Below are positions 53,897 through 62,637 of a stretch of 64,000 bases of DNA, piece after piece. Source of the DNA: Bog-159 sp963818855. Lineage in GTDB: Bacteria > Acidobacteriota > Terriglobia > Bryobacterales > Bryobacteraceae. The stretch covers positions 310,001 to 374,000 of the forward strand of contig CAWFUH010000008.1 in assembly GCA_963818855.1 (NCBI GenBank). The letters run 5' to 3'. The notes beneath the pieces were generated by a model that was given only the letters and a program-made list of their open reading frames with translations, was not told where the DNA came from and made no database searches. Within the stretch, counting starts at the first letter, position 1, and each line of letters begins with the position of its first letter. The position numbers were made by a program, and so were the translations under genes.

Positions 53897-54621
53897 CGTG
53901 TGCGCCCGCCAGGAGCCTGCTGGAGGCATATATCGACGACGAATTGGATGCCACCCAAAAAGCCCAGGTGGCCGGACACTTAGCGGCTTGCCCCTCCTGC
54001 GCGGAGACACATGCGCGGCTCTGGGAACTCCGCGGCGCCGTGCGCTCCCAAGCGCCATATTACTGCGCGCCCGCCGGTCTCGGAGATCGCGTTCGCACCG
54101 GTTTGCGCCATTCCGCCCGCCCGGCTCCGCAGCCGTGGCGCTGGCTGGCCATCGCCGCCGCGGTTTTGTTGGTCTTCTCGGCCGCATGGAACATCGCGCT
54201 GTTGCGGTCGCGTTCGGATTCGACTGACTTGATCGCACAAAACGTCCTGTCGAGTCACGTTCGGTCGCTGATGGGAACGCACCTGCTGGACGTGCCCTCC
54301 GCGGACCAGCACACCGTGAAACCCTGGTTCAACGGCAAGCTCGATTTCTCGCCGGATGTGCGGGATTTCACCGCACAGGGCTTTCCGCTGATCGGCGGGC
54401 GCATCGATTACGTGGGCGATCGCCCGGTAGCGGCTCTGGTGTACCAACACGGCAAACATATCATCAACCTGTTTACCTGGCCTTCACTTGCGGACGGCCG
54501 CATGAACTTTTTCACCAACGGTTATCACATCCTCCATTGGAACAGCGGAGGAATGACGTGGTGGGCCGTGTCCGATCTCAATGTCAGCGAACTTACTAAG
54601 TTCGAGAGTATGTGCAAGTAG
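53893..54621 (+). CDS. Membrane anti-sigma factor with zinc finger
   Basis: 242 residues. The N-terminal ZAS motif GHLAACPSC (His29, Cys33, Cys36) is the zinc-binding anti-sigma domain that holds the ECF factor. One membrane helix follows (WLAIAAAVLLVFSAAWNIALL, about 85-105), then a periplasmic domain (SSHVRSLMGTHLLDVPSADQ; FPLIGGRIDYVGDRPVAALVY) as in the RsiW/ChrR-like group often tied to oxidative or metal stress. ATG 53893 is set by the overlap with the sigma stop. Confidence 0.9.
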   Translation: MTCAPARSLLEAYIDDELDATQKAQVAGHLAACPSCAETHARLWELRGAVRSQAPYYCAPAGLGDRVRTGLRHSARPAPQPWRWLAIAAAVLLVFSAAWNIALLRSRSDSTDLIAQNVLSSHVRSLMGTHLLDVPSADQHTVKPWFNGKLDFSPDVRDFTAQGFPLIGGRIDYVGDRPVAALVYQHGKHIINLFTWPSLADGRMNFFTNGYHILHWNSGGMTWWAVSDLNVSELTKFESMCK

Positions 54622-54836
54622 ATTACTGCTCGATTGCTCTTACAGGTACTTATCCGGCCTTCGAAGCATTGCGCAGTCGAACTTTTCAGGAGGTCCCGCC
54701 TCGGCGCCTGCTGCAGCCGACATCGGGCCCAAAATCGGCGGAAAATACCGTATTGCGTCTGCGCCGCGCAGGTGTTATCCTCGCCACATCTGTACGCAGT
54801 AATTCTTGGGGAAATTCTTACACCAGAGGTATATCG

Positions 54837-55994
54837 ATGAAAGACATCCGCCGCACCCTCTCCGCCGGCTTGGCAACCATATTCATGGGCGCGCTTTCGT
54901 GCGCAGCTCAATCCACGGATTTGCTTAACGAATTTGCGAATCCTCCTCTCCACCATGTGGTGACGCCCGCCTCCGGGCCCACCGGTTTCGGCCCGGTGCA
55001 TCTGCTGACGGCCTATAGTTTCCGCGGTCTAAACAACCAGGGCCAAGGCCAGACCATCGCGCTGGTAGACGCTTTTGACGATCCCACAGCCGAAGCCGAC
55101 TTGGGGACCTTCAGCGCAAAATTCGGGTTGCCGGCTTGCACTACCGCGAACGGCTGTTTCAAGCTGGTCTACCAGGGCGGCAAGAAGCCGTCTGGCGACA
55201 CCACCGGGTGGTCCAACGAAGTTGCCATCGATACGCAGTGGGCGCATGCCATCGCACCGGCAGCGACCCTCATGCTTGTGGAAGCCCAGAGTAATTCCTT
55301 CGCCAACCTGCTAGCGGCGGTGGATGCGGCGATTCAGAATGGCGCCACTGTAGTTTCCATGAGTTGGACGGGAGGAGAAACTGCTAACGAGATTCAGTCG
55401 GACACCCACTTCAACGTTCCGGGCGTCACGTTCGTGGCAGCCGCGGGCGACGCGGGACACGGCGCTTATTATCCGGCTGCATCGCCGTTTGTGGTTGGCG
55501 TCGGCGGCACTACGTTGAGCCTCAATAGTAACGGCACGTGGGGAAGTGAGACTGCCTGGTCGTTTTCGGGGGGCGGACTCAGCAAGTACGAACCCGAACC
55601 ATCCTACCAGGCCGGCGTGCAGACTACCGGTAAGCGCAGTGTGCCGGATGTGTCCTATGTGGGGGATCCGAATACAGGAGTGCCGGCCTACAACAGCTTT
55701 GCCTGCCTGGAATGCTATACCGGTTGGACCCAGTGGGGGGGCACCTCGATAGGCACGCCGCAGTGGGCGGCCCTGTTTGCGCGCGCGAATTCGCTCCGCG
55801 TAATGGGTGGCAAGACCCCGCTGACACAACCGCAGACCCTGTTGTATCCGGCCGGCGAGACCGATTTCCACGATATTACTTCTGGATCTAACGGGGCCTG
55901 TGGCGCCAATTGCACCGCCGGTCCCGGGTATGACTTTGTTACCGGCCTGGGCTCCCCGATCGCGAGCGCATTGGTTGCCATCCTCGGATCTTAA
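54837..55994 (+). CDS. S53-family serine-carboxyl protease (sedolisin/kumamolisin-like)
   Basis: An exported acid-active protease, 385 residues, with a signal peptide ending near LSCAAQ. Catalytic Glu128 and Asp132 lie four apart in WSNEVAIDTQWAH, the oxyanion Asp205 is in AAAGDAGHG, and Ser304 is in GGTSIGTPQWAA. No long pro-domain is present; only about 30 residues separate the signal peptide from the catalytic fold, which is short for S53. The Ca-site region FHDITSGSNGAC is at the C-terminus. It lies downstream of the sigma/anti-sigma pair and may belong to its regulon. Confidence 0.88.
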   Translation: MKDIRRTLSAGLATIFMGALSCAAQSTDLLNEFANPPLHHVVTPASGPTGFGPVHLLTAYSFRGLNNQGQGQTIALVDAFDDPTAEADLGTFSAKFGLPACTTANGCFKLVYQGGKKPSGDTTGWSNEVAIDTQWAHAIAPAATLMLVEAQSNSFANLLAAVDAAIQNGATVVSMSWTGGETANEIQSDTHFNVPGVTFVAAAGDAGHGAYYPAASPFVVGVGGTTLSLNSNGTWGSETAWSFSGGGLSKYEPEPSYQAGVQTTGKRSVPDVSYVGDPNTGVPAYNSFACLECYTGWTQWGGTSIGTPQWAALFARANSLRVMGGKTPLTQPQTLLYPAGETDFHDITSGSNGACGANCTAGPGYDFVTGLGSPIASALVAILGS

Positions 55995-56050
55995 GTAGAA
56001 CATTGCACCGCGGCCTGGATGTCTGGTTTCCCCAAAACAGCGGGTAGCCC

Positions 56051-56080
56051 TTGACCGGGGCCCGTGCTCTTCGTTATGCT
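56051..56080 (+). promoter_or_regulatory. glnA sigma-70 promoter
   Basis: TTGACC (56051-56056) and TATGCT (56075-56080) with an 18-base spacer, about 60 bases before glnA. The ribosome site GGAGGA (56131-56136) precedes ATG 56139. No sigma-54 element was found. Confidence 0.55.
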
Positions 56081-56138
56081 AGACTCCATCTACGCTACCT
56101 AAGGCGCCCCCACATACCCATTTCCCGTTGGAGGACAA

Positions 56139-57548
56139 ATGAATCCCCAAGAAGTTCTGGATTACGCTAAGAAGAATGAAGCCCGGCAGTTGGACCTCCG
56201 TTTTACCGACATCCCGAGCCTTCAACATCACGTCTCTTATCCCATCAATGAACTGAGCGAAAGTAGCTTCGAAGAAGGCTTCGGGATGGACGGCTCAAGC
56301 ATTCGCGGTTGGGCCGCCATCAACGAGAGCGACATGCTGCTGGTTCCCGATCCCGCCACAGCGTTCATGGATCCGTTCGCTGAAACGGCCACCTTAGTGA
56401 TGATTGGCGACGTGATCGATCCCATCACCAAGCAGCACTACGAGCGCGACCCCCGCTGGATCGCCAAGAAAGCCGAATTGTATCTGAAAAATACCGGCGC
56501 GGGCGATACCGCTTTTTTCGGCGCCGAAGCTGAATTCTTCATTTTCGACAATATCCGTTTCGACCAGAACCACAATTTTGGCTTCTACTTCATAGACGCC
56601 GACGAGGGCCGCTGGAATTCCGGCCGCGAAAAGGACAATCTCGGTTACCGGCCGCGCTATAAAGAAGGCTACTTCCCGGTTCCGCCTACCGATCATTATC
56701 AGGATCTGCGCAGCGAAATGGTGCAGACCATGCTCAAGTGCGGGCTGCAGATCGAGTGCCACCACCACGAAGTCGCCACCGGTGGCCAGTGCGAGATCGA
56801 CCAGCGCTTCGACACATTGGTGAAGTCGGCCGACAACATGATGTTGTACAAATACATCATTCGCAACACGGCCAATCAGTATGGCAAGACCGTGACCTTC
56901 ATGCCGAAGCCTCTATTCGCGGACAATGGCAACGGTATGCACACGCATCAAAGCATTTGGAAAGAGGGAAAGCCGCTGTTTGCAGGCGATTGCTACGCCG
57001 GCCTGAGCCAGTTGGCGCTATGGTATATCGGCGGTTTGCTGAAACACGCGCGCGCGCTTTCGGCCATCATCGCGCCCACTACGAATAGTTACAAGCGGCT
57101 GGTGCCGGGCTACGAAGCGCCTGTGAATCTGGCTTACTCGCGGCGCAATCGATCGGCAGCTTGCCGCATCCCCATGTACTCCGCCAGCCCCAAAGCCAAG
57201 CGCGTCGAGTTCCGCCCGCCCGATCCGGCCGCCAATCCTTACCTGGCCTTTGCCGCCATGCTGATGGCCGGACTGGACGGCGTCGCCGGCAAGATGGATC
57301 CCGGTGAACCGCTGGATAAGGACATTTACGATCTGTCACCGGAAGAGATGCGCAACGTTCCTTCCATGCCCGCCTCGCTTGAAGAAGCTCTCAGTTGCCT
57401 CGAAGACGACCACGCCTTCCTTATGAAGGGCGATGTCTTCACCGAGGAGTTGATCGAGACGTTTATCGATTACAAGCGCAAGAATGAAGCGGATGCGATC
57501 CGTCTGCGGCCGCATCCGTACGAGTTTGCGCTCTACTACGACGTATAA
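56139..57548 (+). CDS. glnA: Glutamine synthetase type I
   Basis: ATP-dependent ligation of ammonia to glutamate, dodecameric GSI-beta type, 469 residues. Landmarks: FGMDGSSIRGW near the N-terminus, AEAEFFIFD, the ATP/metal motif KPLFADNGNGMHTHQS and the glutamate loop. The adenylylation target is Tyr397 (KDIYDLSPEE), exactly the E. coli position, so control by an adenylyltransferase (glnE, not in this window) is predicted in addition to PII. A sigma-70 promoter lies upstream. A full hairpin repeat follows the stop. Confidence 0.96.
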   Translation: MNPQEVLDYAKKNEARQLDLRFTDIPSLQHHVSYPINELSESSFEEGFGMDGSSIRGWAAINESDMLLVPDPATAFMDPFAETATLVMIGDVIDPITKQHYERDPRWIAKKAELYLKNTGAGDTAFFGAEAEFFIFDNIRFDQNHNFGFYFIDADEGRWNSGREKDNLGYRPRYKEGYFPVPPTDHYQDLRSEMVQTMLKCGLQIECHHHEVATGGQCEIDQRFDTLVKSADNMMLYKYIIRNTANQYGKTVTFMPKPLFADNGNGMHTHQSIWKEGKPLFAGDCYAGLSQLALWYIGGLLKHARALSAIIAPTTNSYKRLVPGYEAPVNLAYSRRNRSAACRIPMYSASPKAKRVEFRPPDPAANPYLAFAAMLMAGLDGVAGKMDPGEPLDKDIYDLSPEEMRNVPSMPASLEEALSCLEDDHAFLMKGDVFTEELIETFIDYKRKNEADAIRLRPHPYEFALYYDV

Positions 57549-57562
57549 TCAGCCCCGGGGCC

Positions 57563-57649
57563 GTGGGGCAGACCTCCAGGTCTGCGGCGGGTCTCCAGAC
57601 CCGCCGGACCGGCATAGACGCCGGTCCGCAGGCTGAAAGCCTGCCCCAC
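57563..57649. repeat. Full copy B of multi-hairpin intergenic repeat (87 bp)
   Basis: Identical in layout to the copy at 12232-12319, with one missing base and two substitutions (both G to A in the third hairpin). It lies 15 bases after the glnA stop and probably acts as a terminator there. Confidence 0.85.
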
Positions 57650-57677
57650 TAGAGCCGGATTCCTCAGTTGACGGTAT

Positions 57678-58080
57678 TTGGCCCCGTATCACGCCTACTT
57701 GATCGAACGGATGATCGTAGGCACGTCTTACCCGAACTTATTGGCCCTAGTAGCATTGCCTGTCAGTGCTCAGAATTTGAGTTGGACCAATGAGAGTTCT
57801 ATCTCTTCGATTACCAGGTCTGGTGGAGTGACTGTAACCTGGTCGGGATTTTCGGTGGGAGGCGCTGCGACGTCGGGCGCTGCCGGCGCTGGATTCACTC
57901 GCGCCGCAGAGATCCCGTCGCGACCGGCAAAAGACTGCCGCTGAAATTTGCGCTCGCCGGCAAGGCCAGCAGGATCTCGGCGCAGCTTGGTACGCCAGTT
58001 CCGTTTACCGCAACCGGTCTCAGTCTAGGTTATGCGACGGAAGCGAATATAACCAACTCGACGGTAACCTACCCAGTAGA
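57678..58080 (+). pseudogene. Fragment of a Solibacter-type secreted protein
   Basis: Frames here read LSWTNESSISSITRSGGVTV and, in another frame near 58000, PVPFTATGLSLGYATEAN. These match, in the same order, the C-terminal part of the protein encoded at 62638-64000 (LVWTNMGSLATVIRSQGVTI; PATFTATGIDIGYVASS). The middle is missing and no start exists. It is a truncated paralogue, possibly left by recombination. Confidence 0.6.
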
Positions 58081-58090
58081 TGTGAGGCAA

Positions 58091-58122
58091 GGAGGCCGCC
58101 GCAGGCAGAGTGCCTGCCCCAC
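58091..58122. repeat. Hairpin-repeat fragment with GCCTGCCCCAC end
   Basis: Contains GCAGGCA-GAG-TGCCTGC followed by CCCAC, the conserved right end of the repeat family, 34 bases before the permease gene. Confidence 0.5.
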
Positions 58123-58155
58123 AACGATTGCGTCACATAAGACGTATGGTGTCTA

Positions 58156-60540
58156 ATGCAGAGTATGCGTTTCACCGTGCGATTTCTGTCCCGCAGGCCC
58201 GGCTTTTCGCTCCTCGCGATCGCCACGTTGGCCTTGGGAATCGCTGCCGTGACGGTGGTCTTCAGCCTTATTTACGGGGTGTTGCTCAGCCCTCTTCCGT
58301 ATGCGAACGCCAGTCGTCTGGTGCTGCTGTGGAAATTCGATCGTGCCTCGCACGCGGATCCCGGCGCGAACTTCGGTCCTATTACCACGGTTCCGCCGGC
58401 GGACCTGGCGGCGTGGCAGGGCCAGTCCCACGCGCTGGAACATTTGGATGCGCTGACCTTCGGATTCTATTCAATCCGGCAGGGCGCCAGCCCCACCGAA
58501 GTCATTGGCGGGCGCGCTACTCCCGGGTTCTTCTCAACCATCGGCGTCCGGCCGCTCCTCGGGCGTGCGTTCGCGCCGGGCGATCCCAGCGATGTCGTGG
58601 TGCTGGGATACGGCCTGTGGCGGACGCAGTACGGCGGTGAACGTTCCATCGTGGGCCGCCAGGTAACGCTGGGCGATGGCAAGTATACGGTGTTGGGCGT
58701 GCTGCCGCCGCAGTTCTTCTTTTACATGCGCGACTTCGCGTTATGGACGCCGCTCGATCTGCGCGCGAACGACCGCCGTGCGCGGCCCGTGATGGGGGTC
58801 GGGCTGTTGCGGCCCGGCGCCACGCCGTCCACTGCGCAGGCGGAATTTGACACTATCGCCGCCCGGCTCAACCCGGAATCGCCAGGGGCGAACAAGGACC
58901 GCGGGGTGCGCGTGATCGGCTTGCGGGACCAATATTCGCGCTTCTTCCGCCCGGCGCTCGGCGTGCTTCTGGCATCGGTCGGTTTTCTGCTGCTGATCGC
59001 CTGTGCCAACGTGGCGAGTCTGCTGCTCGCCCGCGCCTCAGAGCGCGAAAGGGAGATCGCCATACGCGTCGCGCTGGGCGCCACGCGTCTCGACCTTGTC
59101 CGCCAGTTGCTGGCTGCGAGCCTGGCGTTGGGGCTGGCCGCGGGCGCGGCCAGCTTGGCGATTGCGCTATTTCTGATCCCTCTGGCACGCACGCTGCTGC
59201 CCATGGGTCTGCCGATTCCGCTGCCCGGAGTCGAACAAATCGCGATCAACAGCCCGGTGCTGCTCTTTTCCACCGCGGTATCGATGGGCACCGTGCTGCT
59301 CTTTGGGTTGGGGCCGGCAGTGCGTTCCGCGACGGCAGCGCTCACTGCGCGGGCGGCATCGCCCGGCGTCTCACACCGGCGGTTTTTGGATGGTATCGTG
59401 ATCGCTGAACTGGCCGTATCCATGCTGCTTCTCACAGGTGCAGGCGTCACCCAGCGCAGCGTGTACAGGCTATATCACGGCACGGGGTTTCGCGCGGATC
59501 ACGTGCTCACGTTTCGTACACCAGTGGGCCGAAATGTACCCGCGCCCCAGCTGGTCCGCTTCTATCGGGATGTACTGGACCGCGTGCAACGGCTTCCAGG
59601 CGTCCTGGCCGCGGCGGCTGCTTACGCTATGCCCGGCGGCGGTGCGGGCGGCGCGATCGCGGTCTTTGCCGAAGGACGAAGCACGGACCCGAAAGATGCT
59701 GTCGAGTCCTCCGTCAACCTGGTGAGCGGCGAGTTCTTCGGCGCACTCGACATTCCACTGTTGGCGGGGGGCACATTTTCGCCGCGCGATGGCGCAGGCT
59801 CGCCGGATACCGCGATTTTGAGCGCTTCACTGGCGCGCAAACTGTTCGGCCGCACCGATCCGATCGGCAGGCGGGTGCGCATCGGGGAACAGCCGGCGGA
59901 GCGCTGGCTCAACGTGGCCGGGGTGGTGGGCGATGTGCGCCCCATGTTGTCCGAAAGCGCTGTGCCCACGATCTATCGCCCGTTCGCGCAAGACCCGCCC
60001 GGCGCGATCGGCTTCGTCGTCCGCACCGCGGGCACGCCGCTCACAGTGGCGCCCGCGATTGAGAAGGCTGTATGGCAGATCGCTCCAGGTCAGCCTATTA
60101 CCTATATGGGCACGCTCGAAAGCGATTTGGACGATCAGGGCTTTCGGGAGCGTCTGAGCGCCATCGGCTTAGGCTGGTTCGCCGGATTCGGCCTGGTGTT
60201 GGCATCGGTCGGCATGTACGGGCTGATCGCGTATGTCGTGAAGCAACGGATCCGGGAGTTTGGCATCCGTCTGGCAGTCGGCGCAACCGTGCACGATGTA
60301 GTCGCGCTGGTGCTGCGGCGCGGCGCGGCGATGATCGCCAGTGGACTGCTGCTCGGCGTGGCGGGCGCATGGCTGCTCACGCGCGCACTGCAAAGTGTGT
60401 TGTACGGGGTAAAGGCGCTCGATGCGCCAGCACTGATATGCGCGGCGGCTTTGCTGACCGCGGTCAGCCTGGCCGCCTGTTACGTGCCTGCCCGGAAGGC
60501 GGGCGCCGTGGATCCGATGGCGGTGCTGCGCAGTGAGTAA
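58156..60540 (+). CDS. MacB/FtsX-type ABC permease (ADOP family)
   Basis: A 794-residue inner-membrane permease of the same kind as the one at 47323. The N-terminus FTVRFLSRRPGFSLLAIATLALG is followed by the MacB core; FtsX domains occur near the middle (FLLLIACANVASLLLARASERER) and the C-terminus (MYGLIAYVVKQRIREFGIRLAVGA). ATG 58156 or the nearby in-frame ATG 58165 may be used. No ATPase is linked. The stop overlaps the following gene by eight bases, suggesting cotranscription. Confidence 0.9.
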   Translation: MQSMRFTVRFLSRRPGFSLLAIATLALGIAAVTVVFSLIYGVLLSPLPYANASRLVLLWKFDRASHADPGANFGPITTVPPADLAAWQGQSHALEHLDALTFGFYSIRQGASPTEVIGGRATPGFFSTIGVRPLLGRAFAPGDPSDVVVLGYGLWRTQYGGERSIVGRQVTLGDGKYTVLGVLPPQFFFYMRDFALWTPLDLRANDRRARPVMGVGLLRPGATPSTAQAEFDTIAARLNPESPGANKDRGVRVIGLRDQYSRFFRPALGVLLASVGFLLLIACANVASLLLARASEREREIAIRVALGATRLDLVRQLLAASLALGLAAGAASLAIALFLIPLARTLLPMGLPIPLPGVEQIAINSPVLLFSTAVSMGTVLLFGLGPAVRSATAALTARAASPGVSHRRFLDGIVIAELAVSMLLLTGAGVTQRSVYRLYHGTGFRADHVLTFRTPVGRNVPAPQLVRFYRDVLDRVQRLPGVLAAAAAYAMPGGGAGGAIAVFAEGRSTDPKDAVESSVNLVSGEFFGALDIPLLAGGTFSPRDGAGSPDTAILSASLARKLFGRTDPIGRRVRIGEQPAERWLNVAGVVGDVRPMLSESAVPTIYRPFAQDPPGAIGFVVRTAGTPLTVAPAIEKAVWQIAPGQPITYMGTLESDLDDQGFRERLSAIGLGWFAGFGLVLASVGMYGLIAYVVKQRIREFGIRLAVGATVHDVVALVLRRGAAMIASGLLLGVAGAWLLTRALQSVLYGVKALDAPALICAAALLTAVSLAACYVPARKAGAVDPMAVLRSE

Positions 60541-61153
60541 GAGACGCAGCGAACCGCGCTGGCCGGCCATGATAGCGGTCCTCTCGGTCGGCGGCCTGTA
60601 TTGGGCGCTGCCCGAATCGCTGGTGCCCGGACCGGGGTGGCTGGCGCTGGCCCTGGCGGGCCCGCTTTCCTTGGCCGCCTTCATTTCCTACCGGCAAGCC
60701 AAGTTTAGCCTCAACCAGATTGTAGGTTATGCGGTGTTGATTGTGATCACGCTGGCTACCATCACCGCGCTGGTATTGCTGGTTGCGGCTCTGCCCGATC
60801 GCAAACAAAATCCGCGCGACTTGCTGCGCTCCGCGGTCGCGCTGTGGTTCTCGAATATCCTGGTGTTCGCCTCCTGGTACTGGCGCCTGGATGCCGGCGG
60901 ACCCAACCAACGCGACTTGCGCGGCGAGCATACCGAAGGCGCGTTCCTCTTCCCGCAGATGACCCTGGGCGATCGCGACTGGAAACCCGGCTTTATGGAC
61001 TATCTGTTCCTGGCGTTCAATACCAGCACGGCCTTCTCTCCCACCGATGTCCCGGTTCTGTCGCGCTGGGCGAAAGCGATGATGATGGTGCAGTCCGCCA
61101 TATCGCTAAGCACGCTGGCATTGTTGGCGGCGCGCGCCGTTAATATTCTCTGA
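60533..61153 (+). CDS. DUF1345-like membrane protein
   Basis: 206 residues, starting with GTG inside the end of the permease gene. About five hydrophobic helices; the motif FMDYLFLAFNTSTAFSPTDV matches the DUF1345 pattern (FxDYLYFSFTxxTxFxxSDV), as does the final LLAARAVNIL. These proteins are predicted integral membrane proteins of unknown role. The tight overlap with the permease is the only functional hint. Confidence 0.7.
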   Translation: MSKRRSEPRWPAMIAVLSVGGLYWALPESLVPGPGWLALALAGPLSLAAFISYRQAKFSLNQIVGYAVLIVITLATITALVLLVAALPDRKQNPRDLLRSAVALWFSNILVFASWYWRLDAGGPNQRDLRGEHTEGAFLFPQMTLGDRDWKPGFMDYLFLAFNTSTAFSPTDVPVLSRWAKAMMMVQSAISLSTLALLAARAVNIL

Positions 61154-61169
61154 TCTTACTTCGCCGATC

Positions 61170-62513
61170 TTATTTCGCTGACCAGGGCCGCAGCCCAAAC
61201 TCCATGTGCAGGCGCAGACTCTCGATCCAGACCGGACCGCGGTCATGATTAAATGCGAGATTGTTGTCGTGCTGTACATCCACTGTAGCGAAGAAGCCCG
61301 GAAACAGACGGGCGCTGTAGTATGTCTCCCAAACATACTCAGGCGCATAGTTGAGCTTGCCATCTCCGATCAGAAAATCGAGGCCGCCTTGCGCCAGGTA
61401 GACTGCGTGCACTCCCGAAGCGCCGCTGGCAGTGAAGGAAGTACCGAATACATCGTCCTTCCGCTTCCACTTCGTGCCTTTCACGGATATGCCGCCGCTA
61501 GCCAGGCGGTCGATCGCGGTGAACGCGAAATCCTGGGTCTTGCCATCGTTCCAGCCCAAACGCATAAAGAATCCGATATCCTTAGCAGCTTCCTGCTGCA
61601 GGTTCACGCCGGTCCCGTATTTCAGAGCGCCGAATTGCTTCACGTCATTTATATTGGGAGTCGTTCCGGTCTCTTCTCCCAGCTTGATGGCAGCCGCATA
61701 GCTGCCCGAGTGTGTGTGGTTGAAATACTCCAGCACCCGTAGGGTCCCCGGATGCTTGCCCAAAGCGTAGCGGCGCTCGCCTTCAAAGACGGTGCCTAGA
61801 TCCACCAGCAGCCGCCGGTCAAAGCGGCCTCCGTTGGCCACGGTGGGTTCGGCGGCGTTGGCGTAACGCACAGACCAGTTGCGCGTATGAAACTCGTGCA
61901 CCCAGCCCCAGGTGTAACCGCGCGTATCTGCCGGATAGTCCCAGGCGCCGTTGTACATGACGGCCCACGCCATGAACTGCGATCTCGGATCGTGCGTGTA
62001 GTCATTGTTGTCGAAGAAATCGGTGAGAGAGAAGCGGCCCGCGGTGATGGTATAGCGCACCAGCGGACGATCGCCGGCTAACTGGTTGGCGTCGCTCTCG
62101 ACGTGCTCTTTCTCCGCGCCGAAGCCGAAATCATAAGTAAGATACAGGCGCGCGATATATGGTTTGGGCGTGGCCGAGGCTACCCGCGGCAACTCGCCGT
62201 TGGAGGGATTGGCCAGCCCATTGACGCCGCTGAATCCGCGGCCGCCGGCGATCTCCGGGTTGAAAACGAGCTGCAGATTCTGCGTAAGCCGCGTATCGAA
62301 GAAGAGCGTGGTGGTCAGGGATACATCGTTTTCACGGTAATCCTGCAAACTCAGCGGACCGGTATAAGGCGCATTGAAGGTGCCATGCGTCTGGCCGATT
62401 GAAGTGGCCTGATAGTACAGATTCCAATTCTCAAAAGCGGCGCCATCCTGCGACTGCGCCGCCAGACCGCTGCTGTATGACAAAACAGCTACAACATATA
62501 TAATCACCCGCAC
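61170..62513 (-). CDS. Carbohydrate-selective porin (OprB-like)
   Basis: A 447-residue outer-membrane beta-barrel with signal peptide (MRVIIYVVAVLSYSSGLAAQ). ENWNLYYQATSIGQTHGTFN and the many amphipathic strands (FDTRLTQNLQLVFNPEIAGG; RYTITAGRFSLTDFFDNNDY) match the OprB family of glucose/sugar porins. The final strand ends WSAK rather than in an aromatic residue, a minor oddity. The gene is alone on this strand between the DUF1345 gene and the right-edge secreted protein. Confidence 0.82.
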   Translation of the reverse strand: MRVIIYVVAVLSYSSGLAAQSQDGAAFENWNLYYQATSIGQTHGTFNAPYTGPLSLQDYRENDVSLTTTLFFDTRLTQNLQLVFNPEIAGGRGFSGVNGLANPSNGELPRVASATPKPYIARLYLTYDFGFGAEKEHVESDANQLAGDRPLVRYTITAGRFSLTDFFDNNDYTHDPRSQFMAWAVMYNGAWDYPADTRGYTWGWVHEFHTRNWSVRYANAAEPTVANGGRFDRRLLVDLGTVFEGERRYALGKHPGTLRVLEYFNHTHSGSYAAAIKLGEETGTTPNINDVKQFGALKYGTGVNLQQEAAKDIGFFMRLGWNDGKTQDFAFTAIDRLASGGISVKGTKWKRKDDVFGTSFTASGASGVHAVYLAQGGLDFLIGDGKLNYAPEYVWETYYSARLFPGFFATVDVQHDNNLAFNHDRGPVWIESLRLHMEFGLRPWSAK

Positions 62514-62546
62514 CCGTTAATGGTAAAGCAAAGGCGGCGGGTGGTA

Positions 62547-62620
62547 GGTGGTGGGTGGTGGCCTACGCTCCGCAGACGGGAGATCGGTTTGCCGCGACCC
62601 ACGACCCACAACCCACCACC
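62547..62620. repeat. GGTGG-rich inverted repeat
   Basis: 15-base arms at 62547-62561 and 62606-62620 (one mismatch) with a 44-base loop, between the porin start and the last gene's stop. Low-complexity GGT/ACC repeats; may be a terminator or a dispersed repeat. Confidence 0.5.
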
Positions 62621-62637
62621 GGCGTGAAGCGCCTCCC

